Below, in pieces: positions 7,828-15,873 of a DNA stretch of 64,000 bases. The notes beneath the pieces are model-generated. The model ran no database searches, was not told the origin of the DNA, and saw only the letters and a program-made list of their open reading frames with translations. Each line of letters begins with the position of its first letter. Positions within the stretch are counted from its first letter, which is position 1. Made by a program: the position numbers and the translations under genes. This stretch comes from an uncultured Synechococcus sp. (lineage in GTDB: Bacteria; Cyanobacteriota; Cyanobacteriia; PCC-6307; Cyanobiaceae): positions 1-64,000 of the forward strand of contig CAJWYF010000003.1 of NCBI GenBank assembly GCA_913049535.1, read 5' to 3'.

Positions 7828-9329
7828 TGTTGAGCGCACTGCTGCTGATCCCCTTCATTGGGGGTCTGGCCCTGTTGCTGCTGCCCAGCAGCCTGCCGCC
7901 CACCCGCATGCGGGCGATCGCCATTGTGTTCCTCACGCTGCAGCTTCTGTTGGCTGTCGCGCTGCTGATCCCCTTTGATCCAGCCAATGGCGGCCCCCAG
8001 CTGCAGGAGTCCTTTTCCTGGATCAGCAGCATTGGCCTGGACTACCGCCTCGCCGTTGATGGCCTATCGCTGCCCCTGGTCCTGATCAATGCCGCCCTGA
8101 CACTGGTGTCTGCTATCTGCACCCGCCAGATCAGTCAGCGGCCTCGGCTCTATTTCTCCATGCTCCTTTTGATCAGCGGGGCGGTGAATGGAGCGTTTCT
8201 GGCCGACAACCTGCTGCTGTTCGTCATCTTCTATGAACTGGAGCTGATCCCCCTCTGGCTGCTGATCGCCGTGTGGGGCGGTGCCAACCGTGCCTACGCC
8301 TCAACCAAGTTCCTGATCTTTACGGCCATCTCCGGGTTTCTGATCTTGGCGGCTTTCCTTGGCCTCGCCTTTGTCAACGGCAGCGTGAATTTCGACATCA
8401 CCCCGGCGCTCACCGACCAGCTGCCGGTGGTGACGCAGCTGGTGCTGTTGATCACATTGCTGATCGGCTTTGGCATCAAGATTCCCCTGGCTCCCTTCCA
8501 CGTCTGGCTCCCGGATGCGCACACCCAGGCGTCGACTCCGGTCTCCGTGATGCTGGCCGGGGTGCTGCTGAAGCTTGGCACCTACGGCCTGATTCGCTTC
8601 TGTCTCGGTCTCTTCCCCGATGTCTGGCCCCTGATCGCTCCAAGCCTGGCCATCTGGGCGGCCATCTCGGTGCTCTACGGCTCTTTGGCCGCCATTGCCC
8701 AGCGCGATATGAAGCGCATGGTGGCCTTCAGTTCCGTCGGCCACATGGGCTATGTGCTGCTTGCTGTAGCCGCCGCCACCCCCACCGCCCTCTTGGGCGC
8801 CGTCTTCCAGATGGTGAGTCATGGGGTGATCTCGGCCCTGCTGTTCTTGCTGGTAGGGATCGTTTATCGCAAGACCGGCACCCGCGATCTGGAGGTGCTC
8901 CGCGGGCTGCTCAATCCTGAGCGAGGCCTTCCTTTCACCGGCACATTGATGATTCTTGGCGTGATGGCCAGTGCCGGCCTGCCAGGGATGGCGGGCTTCA
9001 TCTCCGAATTTCTGGTCTTCCGCGGCAGCATTCAGGCTTTTCCGCTTGCCACACTGCTCTGCATCGTCGGTTCTGGCCTGACCGCTGTGTATTTCCTGTT
9101 GCTGGTGAACCGCGCCTTCTTTGGGCGTCTGGCGGTGACCCCCAAAACCGATCCGATCGAGGACGGGCGCCTCGATGTGCAGTTGTTGCCGGTTGCTCCG
9201 CGCGAGACCGTCCCAGCGCTGGCCCTGGCGCTCTCTGTCATCGGCATCGGCATCCTGCCCTCTGGTCTGGCCCGCATCAGTGACTCTGCGACGCAGCTTC
9301 TGTCGCAGTTGCATGGAGGTCTGGGCTGA
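7827..9329 (+). CDS. ndhD4: NDH-1 subunit 4 homologue for CO2 uptake (NdhD4 type)
   Basis: A 500-residue antiporter-like membrane subunit of the CO2-uptake NDH-1 complex. It carries LLFVIFYELELIPLWLLIAVWGG, the family's helix with a conserved Glu, then APFHVWLPDAHTQA with the discontinuous helix and FSSVGHMGYVLL. The ATG overlaps the ndhF4 stop (TGATG). An upstream in-frame GTG at 7812 is less likely because it would lie inside ndhF4. NdhD4/NdhF4/ChpX together define the low-affinity constitutive CO2 uptake system in cyanobacteria. Confidence 0.92.
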   Translation: MLSALLLIPFIGGLALLLLPSSLPPTRMRAIAIVFLTLQLLLAVALLIPFDPANGGPQLQESFSWISSIGLDYRLAVDGLSLPLVLINAALTLVSAICTRQISQRPRLYFSMLLLISGAVNGAFLADNLLLFVIFYELELIPLWLLIAVWGGANRAYASTKFLIFTAISGFLILAAFLGLAFVNGSVNFDITPALTDQLPVVTQLVLLITLLIGFGIKIPLAPFHVWLPDAHTQASTPVSVMLAGVLLKLGTYGLIRFCLGLFPDVWPLIAPSLAIWAAISVLYGSLAAIAQRDMKRMVAFSSVGHMGYVLLAVAAATPTALLGAVFQMVSHGVISALLFLLVGIVYRKTGTRDLEVLRGLLNPERGLPFTGTLMILGVMASAGLPGMAGFISEFLVFRGSIQAFPLATLLCIVGSGLTAVYFLLLVNRAFFGRLAVTPKTDPIEDGRLDVQLLPVAPRETVPALALALSVIGIGILPSGLARISDSATQLLSQLHGGLG

Positions 9330-10471
9330 TGCCAGTTATTCCCGCCAACCTGGTCCAGGCCGGCCCCCATCCCGGTATCGAGCAGCTGCAGCAAAAACTG
9401 CTCAGCAACCAGACCCTGCTCGAGGACACGCCTGATCATTTGATTCAGGTTGTTGATGTGCTTCGCAGCTACGGCGAAGTGCTTGATGCTTACAGCATCA
9501 ATCTCATCTTTCAGGCCGAGAAGCAGTTCCTCAATCCCTTCCCGGTGTTCCGTTTTCTCGATGGGGATCTTTCACCAGCGAAACTCTGGCGTCACTTCTG
9601 GCACGACCGCATCAATTTCGAATACGCCGAGTACTGCATGCGGGCCATGCTGTGGCATGGCACCGGTGGGATGGATGCTTATTTCGACAGTCCTGATTTC
9701 GAGCTGCGCTGCGCTGCGATCATCAATCACAAGCGCCGCAATCTGGATCCTCTCCCGACCCTGCTGCATCCGCTGTTCCCGCAGTTCCTGCCTGAACTGA
9801 TCCGAACGGCCGCCACAACCCATGCCTTGGGCCAATTCTGGCGGATCATGAGCGATCTGTTCATTGATCTTTCAGAAGCCGAAAAAGCCGGTGAGGTCAC
9901 CAGCATTGCTGGTGTGGTGGATTTCATTCGTGATCGGTTGGTGGCAGCAGCCGGTAATCCCATCACCTATGGCGTGGACGTGAACGGCAAGCACTTCTGG
10001 GTGCTGCCTCCTGAGGCGAACCTCACCTTCCTCGTCGATGTGGCTGTGCCTTACGTGGAAGCTGTTTTTCTGCGGGGCACACCATTCCTCGGCACCATTT
10101 CATTCAACGCCCAGGCACGACAAATCTCACCGGACAAGGAGACGTTCCAGTACGGGGCCCTCTTTGCTGATCCCCTGCCCAGCATGGGAGCTGGCATCCC
10201 CCCCAGCCTGTGCATGCAGGACATGTTCCGCCATCTGCCAGAGCGGCTGCACCAGTGGTACCGCGACCGCGGCCGCGGCGAGGGTGATGTGCGGGTCAAG
10301 ATCTGCCAGAGCTTCCAGAAATCGATGTTCTGCGTCACCAACGCCGCCATCAAAGGAACATTTCCCCATGCGCTGGATACCGCTGACGCTCATGAGCAGG
10401 CTGCCAATGCTGCCTATGCCCTCGCGTGGGCCACGCGCCTGAGTGAGGCGCGCACCAACGCCTTGGGGTAG
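9329..10471 (+). CDS. chpX: CO2 hydration protein ChpX/CupB
   Basis: A 380-residue soluble protein of the ChpX/ChpY (CupB/CupA) family. It docks on the NdhD4/F4 membrane arm and acts as a vectorial carbonic-anhydrase-like subunit turning CO2 into bicarbonate. Family features seen are the opening block (IEQLQQKLLSNQTLLEDTPD), a central RHFWHDRINFEYAEYCMRAM-like segment rich in His, Cys and Glu, and the C-terminal KICQSFQKSMFCVTNAAIKG. The start overlaps the ndhD4 stop. I cannot tell CupA from CupB by sequence alone; the partner genes favour CupB/ChpX. Confidence 0.9.
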   Translation: MPVIPANLVQAGPHPGIEQLQQKLLSNQTLLEDTPDHLIQVVDVLRSYGEVLDAYSINLIFQAEKQFLNPFPVFRFLDGDLSPAKLWRHFWHDRINFEYAEYCMRAMLWHGTGGMDAYFDSPDFELRCAAIINHKRRNLDPLPTLLHPLFPQFLPELIRTAATTHALGQFWRIMSDLFIDLSEAEKAGEVTSIAGVVDFIRDRLVAAAGNPITYGVDVNGKHFWVLPPEANLTFLVDVAVPYVEAVFLRGTPFLGTISFNAQARQISPDKETFQYGALFADPLPSMGAGIPPSLCMQDMFRHLPERLHQWYRDRGRGEGDVRVKICQSFQKSMFCVTNAAIKGTFPHALDTADAHEQAANAAYALAWATRLSEARTNALG

Positions 10472-10480
10472 GTTCCCTTG

Positions 10481-10735
10481 ATGGACCAACCCTGGACTCA
10501 CCGGCAGCGTCCGGAGCGGCTCGAGCGACGACTCGAGTTCAGTGACTACGAAGCAACGCGTCTGTTTCTGGAGCGCCTCGAGCAGCTCTCCGAGCAGCAA
10601 TCGCGTTATCCAGACATCAGTTTTGGGCGGACCTATGTGAATCTCACCCTGGCCCCAGTGAGCGAGGGTGATGATCCGGTGGTGACGGAGGCGGACCACG
10701 CCTTTGCCGCCAGCATTGATGCACTGGTGGATTAG
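10481..10735 (+). CDS. acRAF-type Rubisco assembly factor (PCD-like fold)
   Basis: An 84-residue protein of pterin-4a-carbinolamine dehydratase fold, matching the alpha-carboxysome Rubisco assembly factor acRAF. The region where true dehydratases carry a His-His-Pro-Asp motif reads [16 protein letters not shown]. The catalytic histidines are gone, as expected for a chaperone. It closes the carboxysome/CO2-uptake gene set, 9 bases after chpX. A TTG directly precedes the chosen ATG. Its 3' end overlaps the dnaA stop region by four bases. Confidence 0.85.
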   Translation: MDQPWTHRQRPERLERRLEFSDYEATRLFLERLEQLSEQQSRYPDISFGRTYVNLTLAPVSEGDDPVVTEADHAFAASIDALVD

Positions 10736-12129
10736 CGCCGCCTGGAATTCATCTGCAGCAGGTCCTTCACCTGCTGCACCTGCGCTGCCAGGGATGGGTC
10801 GCTGGAGAGCTTTTTCTCAACCTGCTGCACCGCGTACATCACGGTGGTGTGGTCCTTGCCGCCGAACTGCTCACCGATCTTGGGCAGGCTGAGATCGGTG
10901 CATTGACGCATCAAATGCATCCCCACCTGCCGCGCCTGGCTGATGGCGCGCTTGCGGCTGCTGCTGCACATCTCAACGGTGCTGACCCCAAAGACTTCAG
11001 CCACTTTCTCCAGCACCAGCTTGGGGTTGATGTCCCCCTCCGGCATGCCGGTTCCCAGCAGGGGTGCCACCGCATCCACGGTCATCGGCAGCCCCGTGAT
11101 GGAGGCAAAGGCCACGGCCCGGGTCAGGGCCCCCTCCAGTTCTCGGATGTTCGAGGTGAAGCGTCCTGCGATGTATTGGATCAAATCCCGCGGCAGGCGC
11201 ATCTGTTCCTGCTCAGCCTTCTTGTGCAGGATCGCCATGCGTGTTTCCAAATCCGGCACTTGGATGTCAGCGATCAACCCCATGGAGAAGCGGGAGATCA
11301 GACGCTCCTGCAATCGCTGGATCTGGCTGGGGGGACGGTCGCTGGCGATGACAATCTGGCGGCCGGCTTCATGCAGCGCATTGAAGGTGTGGAAGAACTC
11401 TTCCTGGGTGTACTCCTTGCCTTCAATGAACTGGATGTCATCCACCAAGATCAGATCAGCGGCGCGGTAGCGGTCCCGGAAGGCCTGCATGCCGTCTTTG
11501 CGGATCGCCAGGATCAGGTCATTGGTGAAGGTTTCGGTGGAGACGTAAAACACCCTGGCGTCAGGGTTGATCTCCAGGCGGTAATGGCCGATGGCTTGCA
11601 TCAGGTGGGTCTTGCCCAGGCCGACCCCACCGCAGAGGAAGAGGGGATTGAACTCACGGCCGGGTGATTCCGCGACAGCCAAAGCGGCGGCATGGGCCAT
11701 GCGGCTGTTGGCCCCGACCACGAAGCGCTGAAAGCTGTATCGGGGGTTGAGGTTGCTCTGGAGCCGTGGCGGCTTGCCGGCAGGGGTGCTGGGCTGAGGG
11801 ACTGCAGGCGGGGTAGGCACCGCCTCGAGGGGGGCGCTGGCCGCCCCCTCCAGCTCGGCTTGGTCGTCGCTGCCAGCCTGAATCGCCACCTCCACGGGGC
11901 CGCCGCTGATGGCGCTGGCCACCTCCGCGATCAAGCCCAGGTAGTTGCGGCGCAGCCAGCCTGCGGCGAAGGGATTCGGGGCCTGCAGCACCAGGCGTCC
12001 GCGCTCGCTGTGCACGCAGATGGCAGGTCGTATCCAGGTTTCAAAGGTGGGCTTGCTGAGGTTGGACTGCAGCTCAGCGCGGACCTGGTCCCAGAGCGTT
12101 GTGTCAGGCAAAGCGGGGGAGGCTGTCAC
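10732..12129 (-). CDS. dnaA: Chromosomal replication initiator DnaA
   Basis: DnaA, the AAA+ protein that opens oriC (465 aa from the chosen GTG). Domain I starts with [21 protein letters not shown]. The Pro-rich linker is followed by Walker A ([11 protein letters not shown], about 167-177), Walker B ([14 protein letters not shown]) and the C-terminal DNA-binding signature ([19 protein letters not shown]). An ATG 29 codons upstream is in frame, but the extension is unlike the family and runs into the divergent htrA leader, so GTG at 12129 is preferred. It is not next to dnaN here. Confidence 0.96.
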   Translation of the reverse strand: MTASPALPDTTLWDQVRAELQSNLSKPTFETWIRPAICVHSERGRLVLQAPNPFAAGWLRRNYLGLIAEVASAISGGPVEVAIQAGSDDQAELEGAASAPLEAVPTPPAVPQPSTPAGKPPRLQSNLNPRYSFQRFVVGANSRMAHAAALAVAESPGREFNPLFLCGGVGLGKTHLMQAIGHYRLEINPDARVFYVSTETFTNDLILAIRKDGMQAFRDRYRAADLILVDDIQFIEGKEYTQEEFFHTFNALHEAGRQIVIASDRPPSQIQRLQERLISRFSMGLIADIQVPDLETRMAILHKKAEQEQMRLPRDLIQYIAGRFTSNIRELEGALTRAVAFASITGLPMTVDAVAPLLGTGMPEGDINPKLVLEKVAEVFGVSTVEMCSSSRKRAISQARQVGMHLMRQCTDLSLPKIGEQFGGKDHTTVMYAVQQVEKKLSSDPSLAAQVQQVKDLLQMNSRRR

Positions 12130-12242
12130 GTCTGGAGAACCGATCCACCCTTGGCCAGGGGACCGAATATAGGGGCCCCTTCTGCCTGACGCCGCATGTG
12201 GCGATACTGATTCCATCGCCGTTTGTTGCTTCCCTCACGCCT
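12130..12242. promoter_or_regulatory. Divergent dnaA/htrA intergenic region
   Basis: A 113-base spacer between divergent dnaA and htrA. On the minus strand TATATT (12171-12166) is a fair -10 candidate for dnaA. On the plus strand GATACT (about 12203-12208) could be a -10 for htrA. I saw no DnaA-box-like TTATCCACA motifs, so this does not look like oriC. The promoter calls are by eye only. Confidence 0.4.
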
Positions 12243-13355
12243 GTGCCTGGATTCCTTTCCCGTGGCCTCGCTGTTGCCTGTCTTGGTCTGCTGGCTGGGT
12301 GTCAGGCCAGCCTGCGCCAACCCACCAAAACCAAGCCGCCTCAGATCAGCGATGCCCCTGCTGCCACGCCGCTGAAACCCGGCACCAACTTTGTGGCCGA
12401 TGCCGTGGCCGAGGTGGGACCGGCGGTTGTGCGCATCGACACCAAGCGTGATGTGGTCAATCCCCTCGGGATCTTTGGTGGAGGACCACCGGTGCAGCAG
12501 CAGGCCGGACAGGGCTCGGGTTTCATCACACGCTCCGATGGGGTGCTGCTCACCAATGCCCACGTGGTTGAGGGGGCAGGAACCGTGACGGTGACCTTGC
12601 CGGATGGCAGCAGCTATCCCGGCAAGGTGCTGGGCGCAGACCCCCTCACCGATGTAGCTGTGGTCAAGGTGGCTGCGCAGGATCTGCCCGTTGCTCCGTT
12701 GGGTGATTCGGCGGATGTCAGGCCCGGTCAGTGGGCGATCGCCATCGGCAATCCCCTGGGCCTCGATAACACCGTCACCATGGGCATCGTCAGTGCCAAG
12801 GCCCGGCAGAACGCCCTCGGTGGCGGCCAGCGGGTGGCCCATATCCAGACCGATGCTGCCGTTAACCCAGGCAATAGCGGTGGTCCACTGATCAACGATC
12901 GCGGTCAGGTGATCGGCATCAACACCGCCATCCGCCAGGCACCGGGGGGAGGCCTGAGCTTTGCCATTCCAATCAACAAAGCCAAACAGGTGGCCCAACA
13001 GATCCTTGAGCAGGGTCGCGCCAGCCACCCCTACCTGGGTGTCAGGCTCCAGTCCTTGACCCCCCAGCTGGCCCGCGAGATCAATGCCACGGGGAACCAG
13101 TGCGAATTGCCGGAGCGCAATGCTGTGGTGATTGTCGATGTGGTCAAGGACACCCCTGCAGCGGCAGCGGGCTTCCAGACCTGCGATCTGATCCTCTCGG
13201 TCGGCGGTCAGGAGGTGGATAACCCCACCGAGGTGCAGCTGGCTGTGGAGGCGGCCAAGGTGGGCGAGGAGCTCAAGGTGATCGTCGAACGCGATGGTGA
13301 GAGCCGCGAGTTGCTGGTCCGTCCTGCTGAGTTGCCGCAGCAGCCAGGGGGTTGA
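12243..13355 (+). CDS. HtrA/Deg-family serine protease, lipoprotein-like
   Basis: A trypsin-like protease with one C-terminal PDZ domain (370 aa), of the cyanobacterial HhoA/HhoB/HtrA group, for extracytoplasmic protein quality control. The catalytic triad is His107 (LTNAHVVEG), Asp137 (DPLTDVAVVK) and Ser212 (NPGNSGGPL). With the GTG start at 12243 the N-terminus becomes a short signal peptide ending in LLAGC (Cys20), a lipobox, which suggests membrane anchoring. Longer in-frame starts (12099, 12198) would bury the signal and enter dnaA. The gene overlaps the next by four bases. Confidence 0.9.
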   Translation: MPGFLSRGLAVACLGLLAGCQASLRQPTKTKPPQISDAPAATPLKPGTNFVADAVAEVGPAVVRIDTKRDVVNPLGIFGGGPPVQQQAGQGSGFITRSDGVLLTNAHVVEGAGTVTVTLPDGSSYPGKVLGADPLTDVAVVKVAAQDLPVAPLGDSADVRPGQWAIAIGNPLGLDNTVTMGIVSAKARQNALGGGQRVAHIQTDAAVNPGNSGGPLINDRGQVIGINTAIRQAPGGGLSFAIPINKAKQVAQQILEQGRASHPYLGVRLQSLTPQLAREINATGNQCELPERNAVVIVDVVKDTPAAAAGFQTCDLILSVGGQEVDNPTEVQLAVEAAKVGEELKVIVERDGESRELLVRPAELPQQPGG

Positions 13356-13939
13356 GGCGTCATCGCCCCCCGCAGCGTCTGCTGGTGATGGCCCGTCGCC
13401 CCAGCCCTGGTCGTTGCAAGAGCCGGCTTGCCGCTGCGATCGGGGCGTCGGCAGCAGCTCGGGTCCAACAGCGGCTGCTGTGGCACACCCAGGCGGAGGC
13501 GGAACGTTGGATGCAGCAGAGGGGAGGCACATGGGCCCTGGCGCTGGGGGAGCAGCAAGGCTCCGGTGGCCTGGGCCAGCGCCTGCAACGGCTGATGGGC
13601 CGTGAACTGCGCCATGGCGGTGCCCAGATTGTTGTGGTGGGCAGTGATCTTCCCGGGCTCTCGGCTGATGATCTGCAGCAGGCCTTTGCAGCGCTGGAGC
13701 ACCAGCCCCTGGTGGTTGGTCCAGCGGCCGATGGTGGGTATTGGCTGATTGGCCTGACGGCTGCCGCCTTTGCCCACCAGCGCGGGCGCTTGTTCAGCGG
13801 CATCCCTTGGGGCGGTGATCAGGTGCTGGCCTGCACCCTGTCGCGCGCCGCTGAGCTGGCCTTGGCTCCGGTGCTGTTACGTCAGCAGCACGACCTGGAT
13901 CGGCTCGGTGACCTGGAGCCCTGGTGTGGTGAGGCCTGA
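13352..13939 (+). CDS. TIGR04282-type glycosyltransferase (arsenosugar-associated)
   Basis: A 195-residue nucleotidyltransferase-fold protein of the DUF2064/TIGR04282 family, named for arsenosugar biosynthesis glycosyltransferases. It has the start MARRPSPGRCKSRLA, a GSDLPGLSADDLQQAF Asp motif and VVGPAADGGYWLIGL. It lies immediately before a TIGR04283-type partner, the usual pairing. Substrate is unproven; no arsM methyltransferase is visible beside it. The ATG overlaps the htrA stop. Confidence 0.8.
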   Translation: MRRHRPPQRLLVMARRPSPGRCKSRLAAAIGASAAARVQQRLLWHTQAEAERWMQQRGGTWALALGEQQGSGGLGQRLQRLMGRELRHGGAQIVVVGSDLPGLSADDLQQAFAALEHQPLVVGPAADGGYWLIGLTAAAFAHQRGRLFSGIPWGGDQVLACTLSRAAELALAPVLLRQQHDLDRLGDLEPWCGEA

Positions 13940-14618
13940 TGCTGCCGATCGCGCTCAGTGGAGCGTGGTGATCCCTGCGCTGCAGGAGGTGCAGCAGTTG
14001 CCGCTGCTGCTGGGCCAGTTGCAGGGTCCTGAGCAGGTGGTGGTGGTCGATGGCGGCAGCAGCGATGGCACCGCTGCTGCTGCTGCCGCCATGGGAGCCC
14101 ATGTGGTTCATGCCAGTGCGGCGAATCGCGGCTTGCAGCTGGCTGTCGGTGCTGCCCATGCCACGCGCCCTTGGCTGCTGTTCATCCACGCTGATGCCCG
14201 CTTACCCGAGCAATGGCAGGAGCTGCTGGCGGAGGCGCTTGCTGCAGAAGCGGTGATTGCTGCAGCGTTCCGTTTGCGGGTGCGGGGCCGTGGCTGGAAG
14301 CTGCGGCTGCTGGAGCGGTTGGTGGGCCTGCGCAGCCGTTGGCGTGGCCTCCCCTATGGCGATCAGGGGTTGGCGATTGCAGCGGATGACTACCAGCAGA
14401 TCGGCGGCTACCGGCCACTGCCACTGATGGAAGATCTCGATCTGGTGCAGCGACTGGGCCAGATCGGCCGTGTGGCCCTTGCCGCTGGTGCGGTGCAGGT
14501 CAGCGACCGCCGTTGGAGGCGCCTCGGTGTGTGGCGCAGCAGTTGGCGCAATGCCAGGTTGCGGGCCGCCTGGCGCCGCGGGATCGATCCGCAGGAGCTG
14601 GCACGGCGCTACCGCTAG
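13929..14618 (+). CDS. TIGR04283-type family 2 glycosyltransferase (arsenosugar-associated)
   Basis: A GT2-fold glycosyltransferase of about 229 aa. It shows WSVVIPALQEVQQLPLLL, the nucleotide-binding VVVDGGSSDGT, LLFIHADARLP (the DxD-like acidic motif) and GLPYGDQGLAI. The frame is open far upstream, but that extension lies inside the previous gene. GTG at 13929 (or 13926) gives a normal N-terminus and a short overlap with the TIGR04282 gene. The pair probably forms one pathway unit. Confidence 0.8.
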   Translation: MRPDAADRAQWSVVIPALQEVQQLPLLLGQLQGPEQVVVVDGGSSDGTAAAAAAMGAHVVHASAANRGLQLAVGAAHATRPWLLFIHADARLPEQWQELLAEALAAEAVIAAAFRLRVRGRGWKLRLLERLVGLRSRWRGLPYGDQGLAIAADDYQQIGGYRPLPLMEDLDLVQRLGQIGRVALAAGAVQVSDRRWRRLGVWRSSWRNARLRAAWRRGIDPQELARRYR

Positions 14619-15130
14619 CGGGCGTACCAGAAGGCGCAGCGCTCACCACGGGGCTCAAGGTCCCATCCCTGGGCTTCATAGAAGGACACCACCCCTGCAT
14701 CGGCGAACAGGGTCACCTTCTCCACGTCCATGGCCCGCAGGCGCTCAAGCAGGACCTGCATCATCCCCTTGCCCAGACCGCACCCCTGGTAGAGGGGATG
14801 GACCGCCAGATCCCAGATCGTGGCGTCAAGAACGCCATCCCCGGTGCAGCGGGCAAAGCCCACCAGCTTGGGCACGCGGGGGTCATGCCGCCAGAGACCA
14901 ACCACCAGCAGCGAGTTGCTCAGGGCCTTACGCACCCGACGCAAGGGCCGCCGGCTCCAGCCGACCGCATCACAAAGCTGCTCGAGCTCGACCAGGTCGA
15001 TCTCCCGCTCAAAGCTGGCCACCAGCCGCAGCCGCTCGTTGCTGGTGGGCAACTCACGCCACCAGCCGCCGTAAAGCCGATCGAGCAGGGGTTCCGCCTG
15101 CGAGGCTGTTGTTGTTGCCTGCGAGGCCAT
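14615..15130 (-). CDS. GNAT family N-acetyltransferase
   Basis: A 171-residue GNAT acetyltransferase. Motif A, which binds the acetyl-CoA pyrophosphate, reads VHPLYQGCGLGKGMM. Motif B ends with VVSFYEAQGW. It resembles cyanobacterial and plastid GNATs that acetylate amines or proteins, but the substrate cannot be read from the sequence. It is convergent with the glycosyltransferase gene, with a four-base overlap, and divergent from the alpha/beta hydrolase. Confidence 0.85.
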   Translation of the reverse strand: MASQATTTASQAEPLLDRLYGGWWRELPTSNERLRLVASFEREIDLVELEQLCDAVGWSRRPLRRVRKALSNSLLVVGLWRHDPRVPKLVGFARCTGDGVLDATIWDLAVHPLYQGCGLGKGMMQVLLERLRAMDVEKVTLFADAGVVSFYEAQGWDLEPRGERCAFWYAR

Positions 15131-15195
15131 GGGACCGTGCCCTCCGGCCTGGACCGGGCATTGACAACCACCAACCTAAGGGACTTCCCCATTCG

Positions 15196-15873
15196 ATGAG
15201 TTCAGCGCTGCCATTGCTGGTGATGGCCCATGGCTGGCTGCTGCGCGGCAGGTTGTGGCAGCCCTTGGTGCGGCTGCTGGAGCCTCGCTGGCGCTGCTGG
15301 ACACCCGACCTGCCGGGTTATGGCCAGGCGCGGCGACCGCAGGGTCTGCGGCCGACACTGCCGGCCTACGGCAGTTGGCTGGCCGCTGAGGCCAGCCGCC
15401 GTGCCGATGGCGCACCCCTGGTGCTGATCGGCCATTCCCTGGGCGGCAGTGTGGTTCTGCACGCCAGCGAGCAGCTAGGGCCGCAATTGTGCGGGGTGGT
15501 GCTGATCGGTTCGGGGGGCGGGGTGTATCAGCGCCGGCCCTTCCTCCAGTTGCGCCGGGTGGGTCGCCTGCTGGCGCTGACCCAACGGGACCGCCGGGCT
15601 GCCCGCGGTCTGCTGATCAACAGCACCCAGCGCCAGGCGGTGGCCGATCTTCCCAGGCGCGTCTCACAGCTGTCGGTGCCGAGCCTGTGGATCGCTGGTA
15701 GCCGCGATCGTGTGATGCAGCCCCTCTATGTGCGGCACCTTGCAGGGTTCGCCCCGGAGCATCAAGTGGAGGTGCTGCAGGGGGCAGGCCATCTGCCGAT
15801 GCGCGATCAACCAGGACCGTTGCAGCAGGTGCTCGAGCCTTGGCTTCAGAGGGTGGCGAGCCCGCGCTCTTGA
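15196..15873 (+). CDS. Alpha/beta hydrolase
   Basis: A 225-residue alpha/beta-hydrolase. The nucleophile elbow is VLIGHSLGGSVVLH. The acid is probably the Asp in IAGSRDRVMQ and the His lies in GAGHLPMRDQPG. An oxyanion-loop HGW motif sits near the N-terminus (VMAHGWLLRG). The frame is open for 242 more codons upstream, but that stretch runs antisense through the acetyltransferase gene and lacks family similarity, so ATG 15196 is used. The substrate is unknown. The 3' end overlaps the convergent ABC gene by 28 bases. Confidence 0.85.
   Translation: MSSALPLLVMAHGWLLRGRLWQPLVRLLEPRWRCWTPDLPGYGQARRPQGLRPTLPAYGSWLAAEASRRADGAPLVLIGHSLGGSVVLHASEQLGPQLCGVVLIGSGGGVYQRRPFLQLRRVGRLLALTQRDRRAARGLLINSTQRQAVADLPRRVSQLSVPSLWIAGSRDRVMQPLYVRHLAGFAPEHQVEVLQGAGHLPMRDQPGPLQQVLEPWLQRVASPRS

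Noticed and set aside
8301-9314. Long minus-strand open frame opposite ndhD4
   Set aside because: Low-complexity, charged product that mirrors hydrophobic codons of the real membrane protein.
12130-12242. oriC next to dnaA
   Set aside because: No DnaA-box-like motifs or AT-rich unwinding region seen, and dnaN is not adjacent.
12126-13532. 468-codon minus-strand frame opposite htrA
   Set aside because: No family pattern; HtrA with intact triad and PDZ lies on the other strand.
14470-15195. Upstream extension of the alpha/beta hydrolase frame
   Set aside because: It crosses the GNAT gene antisense and reads as Arg/Pro/Ser-rich sequence without similarity; the real start is 15196.
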